From contig JACKNG010000001.1 of the NCBI GenBank assembly GCA_024235015.1, positions 744,001 to 808,000 on the forward strand: DNA of 64,000 nt. The letters are read 5' to 3'. Positions within the stretch are counted from its first letter, which is position 1, and every line of letters starts with the position of its first letter. The DNA is from Gammaproteobacteria bacterium (GTDB lineage Bacteria > Pseudomonadota > Gammaproteobacteria > Ga0077536). Of the stretch, positions 9,195-17,007 are shown in pieces. Made by a program: the position numbers and the translations under genes. The notes beneath the pieces were generated by a model that searched no databases, was not told the origin of the DNA, and was given only the letters and a program-made list of their open reading frames with translations.

Positions 9195-10202
9195 TCAGAC
9201 GGTGTACGCGGCGACCAGCCGCGCGCGCTCGGCTTCGCCGAGCCCGAGTTTGCTTTCCAGGAACGCGGTCATCGAACCGCAGTCTTCTTCGATCGCCTCC
9301 AGTACCACCTCGAGGTAGGAGGCACGCGCCTCGAGCAGCGGCCAGATGATGGCCCGCGAGGCCTCGCCGCGCTGCACGTTGTATTTCTCGATCACGCGCG
9401 GCACTTCCTGCTCGGCCGGAAAATACCGCGCCGAGAGCATGAAATCATAACGAATCGTCTCCAGCGGCACGCCGAGCGCGGCGAGCAGCAGGGCGACGCC
9501 GACGCCGGTGCGCTCCTTGCCCGCCGAACAGTTCAGGAGCACCGCCCCGGCCGGCGCCTCGAGCAGGCGCTCGAACAGCCGCGCGTAGTACGGCGCGCAC
9601 TCGCGCACCAGCCCGCGCAGGATGGCATGCATGGCGTCGACCACGGGCTCCGGACCCTCGGCGCTGGCGAAGACGTCGTCGAGGAAATCCTTGGTGCCGA
9701 CCCCGGGCGGTACGCCAAGCACGTGCAGGGCCGGCGCGCCGGGCAGCTCGGTCAGCTCGGCGGCCCGCTCGAGTTCCATGCGGAAATCGATCACGGTCGC
9801 GATGCCGAGGGTGGCAAACAGCGCCTTGTCGCTCTCGGTCAGGTGGGTCATGTGACCGGAACGGTAGAGCCGGCCCCAGGGCAGGCGACGACCGTCGGCA
9901 GTGGCGTAACCGCCGATGTCGCGGAAATTGACCGCGCCGGCGAAAGGCACGCCGCGCTCGGCGACGACCAGGGCCGCGCCGTCGTCCGCGAGCAGGTGGA
10001 AGTACCAGCGTCGCGCGGGGTCGTCGACGACGATCTCGGCGCCGCCCCGCGCCCCTTCGGCGACGACCACCCCGTCGGGCGCCGCGGCGGCCGTCGTCGC
10101 GGCACGCACGGTGACCGCGGAGGCGGTGAAACGATCGTCCCAAGTCAGCACGTATCGACCGGGTTCGGGCTGTTCGACCGCTGTCGCGAGCAGGGGATCC
10201 AT
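9195..10202 (-). CDS. Tyrosine-phosphatase-like protein (PF13350 type)
   Basis: Dual-specificity/tyrosine phosphatase fold. Numbering here uses the longer frame from ATG 10235. NFRDIGGY (~residue 103) and the P-loop CSAGKERTG (Cys236, Arg242) match the bacterial family that includes lipid and tyrosine phosphatases such as LipA of Listeria and MptpB. An N-terminal ~90-residue beta-rich module (GRYVLTWDDRF) precedes it. I place the start at ATG 10202, giving 335 aa; the in-frame ATG at 10235 adds 11 low-complexity residues, and neither has a clear ribosome site. As first gene of the five-gene run it could reverse the phosphorylation made by the PEP-type protein; that is inference. Confidence 0.85.
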   Translation of the reverse strand: MDPLLATAVEQPEPGRYVLTWDDRFTASAVTVRAATTAAAAPDGVVVAEGARGGAEIVVDDPARRWYFHLLADDGAALVVAERGVPFAGAVNFRDIGGYATADGRRLPWGRLYRSGHMTHLTESDKALFATLGIATVIDFRMELERAAELTELPGAPALHVLGVPPGVGTKDFLDDVFASAEGPEPVVDAMHAILRGLVRECAPYYARLFERLLEAPAGAVLLNCSAGKERTGVGVALLLAALGVPLETIRYDFMLSARYFPAEQEVPRVIEKYNVQRGEASRAIIWPLLEARASYLEVVLEAIEEDCGSMTAFLESKLGLGEAERARLVAAYTV

Positions 10203-10376
10203 GGATGACGCCGACTGTGAAGCGGGCGGCAGCATAGCGCATCGCGCCGCGGGCCGTCAGGGCGCCGGGGCGCACCCGGCGCGGCGGCTGCCGCGGACGC
10301 GGTCCGCACGGCATCGTGGTGCCGCGGCTTTGGTAACGTATCACCTCGTACATCCACCGCGCCCGGAGTTCCGACC

Positions 10377-11111
10377 ATGCCCACCCCGCCGCCCGGCCTC
10401 GCGCTCGGCCCTGCCGCGAGCGTCATCGACGCGCCGCAGGCCGCCGGCCTCCACGACCTCGAGCTGCGCGACGACGCGAACCGCGCGGCCCGCTTCACGC
10501 TGGCCCTGCCGGACACGCCGGCGCCGCCCGGCGGTCACCCGCTGGTCCTGGTCCTGCACTACGGCGGCCAGCCCACGCGCTACTACGGGCGCCCGCTACT
10601 CGAGCACCTGTTCGGCCCGGCCCTGGCCGCGCTGTCGCCCATCCTCGTGGCGCCCGAATCGCGCGGCGCGAGCTGGAGCGAACCCGCCAACGAGGCCTTC
10701 GCCATGGCACTGCTCGAGACCGTGGCCGCGAACTACGCCGTCGATCCCGCCCGCCTCGTCGTCGGTGGCTACAGCCTCGGCGCAATGGGCGCCTGGCACC
10801 TCATCGAGCACTACCCCGAGCGCTTCTCCGCCGCGATTCCCGTCGCCGGCCTGCCCAACGCCCGCGTCACCGCGCCGGTGCCGGTCTACACCCTGGCCAC
10901 GCCGTCGGACGAGATCTTCGAGTACGCCGCCATCGAACGCCTGGTCGAGACCCTGCGCGAGCACGGCCGCGATGTCGAACTGGTGCGCGTCGAGGCGCAG
11001 GGGCATTACGACGTGACTGGCTTCGCGCCGGCGCTGGGGGCAGCGGCGGCATGGCTCACACGGGTCTGGGGCGAACAACCGATGCCTTCCAACCGGGAGC
11101 AGACGACATGA
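10377..11111 (+). CDS. Alpha/beta hydrolase, esterase/PhaC-depolymerase-like
   Basis: 244-aa serine hydrolase. The nucleophile elbow GYSLGAMG sits near residue 130, preceded by an oxyanion-type LVLHYGG and followed by a likely Asp (TPSDEIFEY) and His (AQGHYDVTGF). The length and the VGGYSLG/HLIEHYPERFSA pattern fit the feruloyl-esterase/LpqC/phospholipase-carboxylesterase group. No signal peptide is seen, so it is probably cytoplasmic. It diverges from the phosphatase-like gene across 141-174 bp (depending on that gene's start) and overlaps the next gene by ATGA, so esterase and exported cupin are cotranscribed. Substrate unknown. Confidence 0.85.
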   Translation: MPTPPPGLALGPAASVIDAPQAAGLHDLELRDDANRAARFTLALPDTPAPPGGHPLVLVLHYGGQPTRYYGRPLLEHLFGPALAALSPILVAPESRGASWSEPANEAFAMALLETVAANYAVDPARLVVGGYSLGAMGAWHLIEHYPERFSAAIPVAGLPNARVTAPVPVYTLATPSDEIFEYAAIERLVETLREHGRDVELVRVEAQGHYDVTGFAPALGAAAAWLTRVWGEQPMPSNREQTT

Positions 11112-11638
11112 ACCGACGAACCATGCAAACCACCCCCACGATGACGCCCCACCGCGCATTTCGCGGCCTGGCCCTCGCCGCCCTGCTCGGCTCGTCCATC
11201 CCGGCTCACGCCCACGGCGACGCCGCCCACGCCCCGGACCCGGCCGCGGCAAACGACCACGCCGTGGTCAGCCACGGCACCCGTGACCTCGTCGCCGGCC
11301 CGGTCACCATCCGCATGCTGGCCGAGGCCGCCAACCTCGGCCGCGGCGACGTCGAGGTGGGCGAGCTGAACCTGCCGGTCGAATACGGCGAAGGCGCCGC
11401 CCACGCCCACGGCAGCCTCGAACTCTTCTACGTCGTCGCAGGCACCCTCGGCCACGAGGTCAACGGCGTTGCGCACGCCCTCGCACCCGGCATGCTCGGC
11501 ATCGTGCAGCCGGGTGACACCGTGCGCCACAGCGTGATTGGTGAGACGCCGGTGAAGGCCGTGGTGATCTGGGTGCCGGGCGGCGAGGCCGAGCGGTTGG
11601 TGGAGCAGGCGGGGTTCGCGGTGAAGCCCGTCGAATAG
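11108..11638 (+). CDS. Exported cupin-domain protein
   Basis: 176 aa from ATG 11108 (GGGAG at 11097-11101; the start overlaps the upstream TGA). The N-terminus RAFRGLALAALLGSSIPAHA is a Sec signal peptide with likely cleavage after AHA. The remainder is one cupin barrel: HAHGSLELFYVVAGTLGHEV (metal-binding H-x-H and Glu) and PGDTVRHSVIG (second motif with His). It is probably a periplasmic metal-binding cupin; no enzymatic role can be read. It is the second gene of an operon with the esterase. The 232-bp gap after it is the left edge of the defence island. Confidence 0.85.
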   Translation: MNRRTMQTTPTMTPHRAFRGLALAALLGSSIPAHAHGDAAHAPDPAAANDHAVVSHGTRDLVAGPVTIRMLAEAANLGRGDVEVGELNLPVEYGEGAAHAHGSLELFYVVAGTLGHEVNGVAHALAPGMLGIVQPGDTVRHSVIGETPVKAVVIWVPGGEAERLVEQAGFAVKPVE

Positions 11639-11644
11639 CCTCGT

Positions 11645-11725
11645 TCAGGGCCCTGGCGGCGGGTAGTACGGCGAAGGCAGCGTCGGGTAGGCGCGGTACA
11701 CGTGGCGGAACACCGCCTGGGGGGC
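11645..11725 (-). pseudogene. Possible C-terminal gene remnant at the edge of the defence island
   Basis: On the minus strand an open frame ending at TGA 11647-11645 translates as AVFRHVYRAYPTLPSPYYPP followed by PGP and stop. It looks like the proline/tyrosine-rich tail of a protein with no beginning: no start codon or coding-like sequence continues rightwards before hsdR ends at 11871. It could be the 3' stub of a gene cut by insertion of the restriction island. Evidence is weak, being based on composition only. Confidence 0.3.
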
Positions 11726-11870
11726 GTTTCGACGTCGGGCTCGCCGTAGCCAGCGCCCGGCTCACCCGAACCAGCGGTTCAGGCAGCGGGATGCTGCATT
11801 GCCGCAGCACGGTCCGAAGACCCGAGCGGGTTCGATGGCGGGCAAGAATTCGGGATCATTCCGCTCGGCG

Positions 11871-14800
11871 TTACCGGTCGGCCCCGAACCCCGTAGCGGC
11901 TTTCACGTCCGCCTTGGCGGCGGCAAGCCGTTCGTAGACCTGGCTCCCGAGCCATTTCGAAATCAGCTCCTGCATCTCCGGTTTGCCCATGTAGTCGGCA
12001 AACAGCTCCTCGTTCAGCTCCATCCGCTCGATGAACAGCGCTTCCAGAACCTGCCGGAACACCAGTTGGAATTTGTCGAGCGAATTGACCTGGGCGGCTT
12101 GCTGCAGGGCCTCGTTCTGGCTCGCGGCCTCCGCGATCTGGTCGAAGAAAAGCTGGTCGGCCTCGTTCAGCTCGCCGCCGAAACGGTCGTTGATGATGTC
12201 GATGAGGCGCGATAGCGAAATCTCCTCCTCGCGCACCATGCCGCTACCCACCTCGCGGGGGCCGTCGAGTGGCTTGGCAAATCCTTCGTTCAGGCTGATC
12301 GAGCCTTCACTGATTTTCTGCAGGCGGTAGTAGTCGAGCTCCACCTCCTCGTCGAACTGGTAACCGGGCCCGCTCTTGCGCTTGGGCAACTTTAGTGCGA
12401 GGTGGCGCAGGTAGGTGAACAGCTTCTCCAGGTCACTGTCCTGATAGGGGATAACCTGGCTCAGGAAGCTGTAGAGATTGCGGAAGGCCTGCAGTTTGCC
12501 GCGCCACAGCTCGGCTTCCTCTTCTTCGGTGGTCTGCAATTGCACGAAGCGCGCCACTGCCTGGTCGAGGATCGCGTTCATCGTCTTGTGGTCGCCGGGG
12601 CTCTGGCGGCGCTTGGGCGCGAAGAACACGCGCGCGAATTCGACCACCTCGGTTTGCAGGTAGACGCCCGAGGCATCGAGTGCGGCCTTGACCTCGTAGA
12701 GCCGGTCCGGATCGACCTCTTCGCCCATGACCGAGCCTTCGTAGTACTGCCGGAAGGCCTCCTGGATCTCAGCCGGATCGTTGACGAAATCCAGCACGAA
12801 GGTGTCGTCCTTCAGCGGGTGGGTACGGTTCAGGCGCGAGAGGGTCTGTACGGCCTGGATACCGGCCAGGCGCTTGTCCACGTACATGGTGTGCAGCAAG
12901 GGTTGATCGAAGCCGGTCTGGTATTTCTCCGCCACCAGCAACACGCGAAAATCCGGCTTGGCGAAAGTGTCGGGTAGTTCTTTCTCCCGGAGGCCGCCAT
13001 TCATCTCGACCTCGGTGTAGGACGTCTCCGGGATCTTGTCGTCGTCCACAGTGCCCGAGAACGCCACCAAGCTCCTGATCGGGTAGCCCTTCGCCTCGAT
13101 GTAGCGGTCGAATTCCTGCTTGTAGCGCACCGCCTCCAGCCGTGAAGCCGTCACCACCATCGCCTTGGCATGGCCGCCGATCTTGTGGCGGGTGAAATGC
13201 TGGAAGTGCTCCACCATCACCTCGGTCTTCTGGCCGATGTTGTGCGGGTGCAGGCGCAGGAAGCGGGTCAGCGCCCTGGCGGCTTTCTTGCGTTCGACGT
13301 TGGGGTCGTCCGCGGCCTTCTTGATCAGCTTGTAGTAGGTCTTGTACGAGACATAGCTCTTAAGCACGTCCTCGATGAACCCTTCCTCGATGGCCTGGCG
13401 CATGGTGTAGCGGTGGAAGGGTTCACCATGGCGCCCGAAGATCGCCAGCGTCTTGTGCTTGGGCGTAGCAGTAAACGCAAAGAAGCTCATGTTCGGTTGC
13501 TGACCCCGCTTGGCCATGGCGCGGAACAGGCGCTCCAGTTCGACTTCGCCTTCCTCCTCGGCCAACGCCCGCGCCTTCTGGCGCAACTCGGCACCGCCCA
13601 GCACGCCTTTGAGCTCAGTCGCCGTCTCACCGGACTGGGAGCTGTGCGCCTCGTCGATGATCACCGCGTAGCGGCGCGTCGGCAGATGGCTCTTGCTGCC
13701 CTCCCCGCGCTCCTCGCTCAGCTTGGCCAGTTGCCCCGAGACGAAGGGAAATTTCTGCAGCGTGGTGATGATGATCGGCACGCCGGCTTCGAGCGCTTCG
13801 GCGAGCTGGCGCGAATCCTCGTCGATCTTCTGCACCACGCCCTGGCGGTGGTCGAACTGGTAGATCGTGTTCTGCAACTGGCGGTCGAGCACCACGCGAT
13901 CGGTGATGACCACCACGCTGTCGAACAGCCGCTCGTCACCCGCGTTGTGCAGGCTCGAGAGCCGATGCGCCAGCCAGGCGATGGTGTTGCTCTTGCCACT
14001 ACCGGCCGAGTGCTCGACGAGGTAGTTGTGCCCCACGCCCTCGCTGGCGGCGGCCGCCACCATGCGGCGTACTGCCTGCAACTGGTGGTAGCGAGGAAAG
14101 ATCAGGCTTTCCCTGCGCACTTTCTTACCCTCGTCCGTGGTCTTCTCTTCCACGTCCAGGTGCAGGAAGCGCGCGAGCAGATCGAGCAGGCTGTCGCGCT
14201 GCAACACCTCCTCCCACAGGTAGGCCGTCTTGTAGTTGCGCCCGCCTGCGTCCGGCGGCTTGCCGGCACCGCCATCCGTGCCCCGGTTGAAGGGCAGGAA
14301 AACCGTTGACGAGCCGGCCAGCCGTGTCGCCATGTGCGCCTCTTCGGTGTCCACCGCGAAGTGCACCAGTGCGCGCTTGCTGAACACGAAAATCGGCTCG
14401 CGCGGGTCGCGGTCGTGGCGGTACTGGTGGATGGCATTCGCGACCGTTTGGCCACTCAGGGGGTTCTTGAGCTCCAGGGTCACCACCGGAATACCGTTGA
14501 CCGAAAGCACCACGTCCAGTGACTGTTCCGACTTCGGGCTGAAGTGCAACTGGCGGGTCAGCCCCAGCCCGTTGGCCTGGTAACGTGCTTCCAGTTCTGA
14601 ATTGAGACCGTGGGCGGGGCGAAAGAAGGCAATCCGCAGGGTGCGCCCGAAGCATTTGAAGCCGTGGCGCAGGGTTGCCAGGGCGCCATGGGTATCCAGC
14701 CACTTGCAGAGTGATTCCAGCACGCGTGCACCGGTCTGCTCGCCATGCAGCGCTTCCAGCTTCTCCCATACCTTGCCCTGGGTAGAGCGTATGAAGGCCA

Positions 14801-14924
14801 GCGCTTCATCAGGAAAGATTGCGCGTTCGCGGTCGAAACCCATGGCGTCGACCCGCGCGTAGCCGTCGCCCAGCAAGGCCGCTTCGATGGCGGCTTCGAA
14901 CGCGGCTTCGCTGGTGCGTTTCAA
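11871..14924 (-). CDS. hsdR: Type I restriction endonuclease subunit R (HsdR)
   Basis: Motor and nuclease subunit of a type I restriction enzyme, 1017 aa. The N-terminal nuclease carries an E-x-K (VTLELKNP, ~150) of the PD-(D/E)xK fold. The SF2 translocase has Walker A EHSAGSGKSNT (~305), DEAH (~425), FTATP (~475) and a late QTLSRLNR. Start is TTG 14924 with GGAGG 7 nt upstream; the TTG overlaps the stop of ptuB (TTGA), so translation is coupled. It is last in the operon hsdM-AlbA-hsdS-ptuA-ptuB-hsdR. The chain looks complete. Confidence 0.95.
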   Translation of the reverse strand: MKRTSEAAFEAAIEAALLGDGYARVDAMGFDRERAIFPDEALAFIRSTQGKVWEKLEALHGEQTGARVLESLCKWLDTHGALATLRHGFKCFGRTLRIAFFRPAHGLNSELEARYQANGLGLTRQLHFSPKSEQSLDVVLSVNGIPVVTLELKNPLSGQTVANAIHQYRHDRDPREPIFVFSKRALVHFAVDTEEAHMATRLAGSSTVFLPFNRGTDGGAGKPPDAGGRNYKTAYLWEEVLQRDSLLDLLARFLHLDVEEKTTDEGKKVRRESLIFPRYHQLQAVRRMVAAAASEGVGHNYLVEHSAGSGKSNTIAWLAHRLSSLHNAGDERLFDSVVVITDRVVLDRQLQNTIYQFDHRQGVVQKIDEDSRQLAEALEAGVPIIITTLQKFPFVSGQLAKLSEERGEGSKSHLPTRRYAVIIDEAHSSQSGETATELKGVLGGAELRQKARALAEEEGEVELERLFRAMAKRGQQPNMSFFAFTATPKHKTLAIFGRHGEPFHRYTMRQAIEEGFIEDVLKSYVSYKTYYKLIKKAADDPNVERKKAARALTRFLRLHPHNIGQKTEVMVEHFQHFTRHKIGGHAKAMVVTASRLEAVRYKQEFDRYIEAKGYPIRSLVAFSGTVDDDKIPETSYTEVEMNGGLREKELPDTFAKPDFRVLLVAEKYQTGFDQPLLHTMYVDKRLAGIQAVQTLSRLNRTHPLKDDTFVLDFVNDPAEIQEAFRQYYEGSVMGEEVDPDRLYEVKAALDASGVYLQTEVVEFARVFFAPKRRQSPGDHKTMNAILDQAVARFVQLQTTEEEEAELWRGKLQAFRNLYSFLSQVIPYQDSDLEKLFTYLRHLALKLPKRKSGPGYQFDEEVELDYYRLQKISEGSISLNEGFAKPLDGPREVGSGMVREEEISLSRLIDIINDRFGGELNEADQLFFDQIAEAASQNEALQQAAQVNSLDKFQLVFRQVLEALFIERMELNEELFADYMGKPEMQELISKWLGSQVYERLAAAKADVKAATGFGADR

Positions 14925-15658
14925 ATCTTGCCTCCAGCCTCCAGACCATCAAGATTCGGACAAGGTGTGACAGGGCTGCCGTTTGCGCGGTCGAAACAGC
15001 CACTCGCATCCGTCCCAGGAAATTTCAGGATCAGGCGACGCCGCATATCCGCATCGTCCTCGAACACTGTCATCCAAACGCTAAAAAAACCCGTGGAAGC
15101 CGCAAGCTTGGCTACATATTCGCGGAGAACCCCGGCATCGGCATCAGCCGCCAGATCGACGTTCGCTTGCTCTGCGACCAACCAAGCCTCCATTCGTTGC
15201 CGAACCCGATCCAATGCCACCTGCCTACCGTTCTCGTCTGGCGTATTCAAGGCCGCTTTGTCCAGCCCCGTCAGCGCCAATGAGGCGTTGGCGACCTGCT
15301 CCACACCAGCATCAACAGCCGTTTGGCCTGCATTTACGGTCCCGTCTGGGAGGTAATCAAAGGCAACGAATGTATTGTCTCGATCGGGAAGAAAAACGTG
15401 CGCGGGTTGAACATCTTTGCTGCCCTTGGTCGAGTTGCAATTGACGCAAGCGAGCAAAAAATTTTCCCAGCGACCAATCAGGTGTGCGTACTCTGCTACG
15501 CTTTTAGGCTGCACATGCTCGACTGCGAGTTGAGTGGCGATCGGGCGCTCGCAAAAGCTACAGTATGCGCCTAGTCTGGCCACCAGATCGGGTTTCGCCT
15601 CGGTGTAATCGGTGTAATCCACCTCTCGAGGTGAGGCGCCACGGCGAACCGGTCGCAT
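14921..15658 (-). CDS. ptuB: HNH endonuclease, Septu PtuB-like effector
   Basis: 245 aa. The N-terminal third carries an HNH/zinc motif of the TIGR02646/PtuB type: CSFCERPI, then VEHVQPKS, then W-x-NFLLACVNCNSTKGS. The two CxxC pairs bind zinc, and the His of EHV and Asn of NCN form the nuclease core. In Septu systems this nuclease works with an ABC-type ATPase (PtuA) and attacks DNA when the complex senses infection. It follows ptuA after 3 bp and overlaps hsdR by 4 bp. Base composition is visibly poorer in GC than the host genes. A Septu or retron-associated HNH is the best assignment; no reverse transcriptase or msr-msd is seen, so a retron is unlikely. Confidence 0.83.
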   Translation of the reverse strand: MRPVRRGASPREVDYTDYTEAKPDLVARLGAYCSFCERPIATQLAVEHVQPKSVAEYAHLIGRWENFLLACVNCNSTKGSKDVQPAHVFLPDRDNTFVAFDYLPDGTVNAGQTAVDAGVEQVANASLALTGLDKAALNTPDENGRQVALDRVRQRMEAWLVAEQANVDLAADADAGVLREYVAKLAASTGFFSVWMTVFEDDADMRRRLILKFPGTDASGCFDRANGSPVTPCPNLDGLEAGGKI

Positions 15659-15661
15659 CGA

Positions 15662-16990
15662 TCATTCCCCCAACTTCGCGACCCGCTTCATTTCGAGGAA
15701 TGCTTGGAATGCCGGGTTGTCCGCATAGGGTTTAACCGCCTCACTCAACTGGCGCTTGAAGTCCGCCAGCTGCTCCTCAGGCGCTCTCGCAGCGACATCC
15801 AAGGTTTCAAGGTAATCCTTGGCCACGTTCTTCATCTGCTCATAACGCAAGCTTGTTTCTGGGTTGGTAATGTGCTGAATGCCGTATGCAATATCTTCAA
15901 GAGAAAGATTCGCCAACTCCGCAGTGGGCTGACCATCGAGCATGATCAATTCCTCTCCGCTGCGCAGAGATTGAATGAGAAACGGTGAGTGAGTGGTGCA
16001 GATAAACTGGACTTCGGGAAAGGTACGCCGCAAATCTTCAGTCACTCGACGCTGCCAACGCGGATGAAGGTGCAGGTCCAACTCATCGACAAGAACAACG
16101 CCGGGAGTTTGCTGCAAGATCCTGTCGCCGAGCTGCGGATTGAGCTTGGCCGCTTTCTGAGCCATGTCCCCCACTAACGCAAGCATGCAGCGTTGCCCAT
16201 CGCTCAAGTTCGAGAATGGCCGCCTGCCGTATTCAAACTCGACGACCACCTCGCCCAGCGCCGCGTCAAAGTAAAGATCGCACGCGCCCTCGATACAACT
16301 CACGATGGCTTCTTTGACAACGCCGAAGACTGGCCTATCTGGCGATTTTTGTTGGTAACTAATCCAGGATTGCCGTGCGATCCAACGCGTAAGTTGCGCC
16401 ACCGACAAGCGAGGATCGACGCTGTTCGAGTATCCTGCCAGGCGCGATTGTTCTTTCCTGCTCGCGACTCTCATAGGGTCGGAAACCTTGAAGGATTCGC
16501 GCGGCTCCTGCCAAAGACGGCCCGTGCCGTAGTAAGAAATCAAGGGCAGCAGGATGTCTTGTCCGCTTCGAATTGCCTTGTCAGCCTGGATTGCAAGACG
16601 TTTGATATCGCCAGCTTCACCATAGGTCGTTCGCCCTCCTGGAGTGTTGAGCGCTCGTGTCCAACGTATATCTTGTTCCAGGACCCGCCCGTGAGCCGTT
16701 ACCTCGCAAGGAAAGACATGCTCCCACTGCACGTCGAAATGACGACTGCCGGCATCATCAATTTGCTCGTGTTCGAAGGCCGCGAGCATCACTTCGCTAG
16801 AGCGTATGTGGCGGCTATCCGCTCCTCGAACTCCGAGAAACCAACTTCCAACCGCCACCGCCAACGCATCCAACGCCGTGGTCTTACCCGTTCCGTTGGT
16901 CCCGACGACAAGGTTGAACTCCGGGTGGAGCGTAAGCTCCCGCTCGCGAAAGCCCTTGAAATTTCGAACGCTCAATCGGTCGATGCGCAT
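15662..16990 (-). CDS. ptuA: ABC/SMC-like ATPase, Septu PtuA-like
   Basis: 442-aa AAA_15/AAA_21-type ATPase of the OLD/RecF-like group. It starts MRIDRLSVRNFKGF, with Walker A GTNGTGKT at residues 30-37, an ABC signature-like FSNLSDGQR in the second half, Walker B VVLVDELDLHLHP and switch His in TTHSPFL. There is no fused TOPRIM or HEPN nuclease, so the catalytic effector is the adjacent HNH protein. In Septu, PtuA forms oligomers that hold PtuB and control it through ATP. ATG 16990 has GGGGAG upstream and lies 17 bp after hsdS. Composition is close to 50-55% GC by eye, well under the host level, a sign of transfer. Confidence 0.83.
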   Translation of the reverse strand: MRIDRLSVRNFKGFRERELTLHPEFNLVVGTNGTGKTTALDALAVAVGSWFLGVRGADSRHIRSSEVMLAAFEHEQIDDAGSRHFDVQWEHVFPCEVTAHGRVLEQDIRWTRALNTPGGRTTYGEAGDIKRLAIQADKAIRSGQDILLPLISYYGTGRLWQEPRESFKVSDPMRVASRKEQSRLAGYSNSVDPRLSVAQLTRWIARQSWISYQQKSPDRPVFGVVKEAIVSCIEGACDLYFDAALGEVVVEFEYGRRPFSNLSDGQRCMLALVGDMAQKAAKLNPQLGDRILQQTPGVVLVDELDLHLHPRWQRRVTEDLRRTFPEVQFICTTHSPFLIQSLRSGEELIMLDGQPTAELANLSLEDIAYGIQHITNPETSLRYEQMKNVAKDYLETLDVAARAPEEQLADFKRQLSEAVKPYADNPAFQAFLEMKRVAKLGE

Positions 16991-17007
16991 GACGCTCCCC
17001 GGATCAA

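Noticed and set aside
14921..16990. Retron (Ec78-like) carrying PtuAB
   Set aside because: No reverse transcriptase or msr-msd-like sequence lies next to the pair; its neighbours are hsdS and hsdR.
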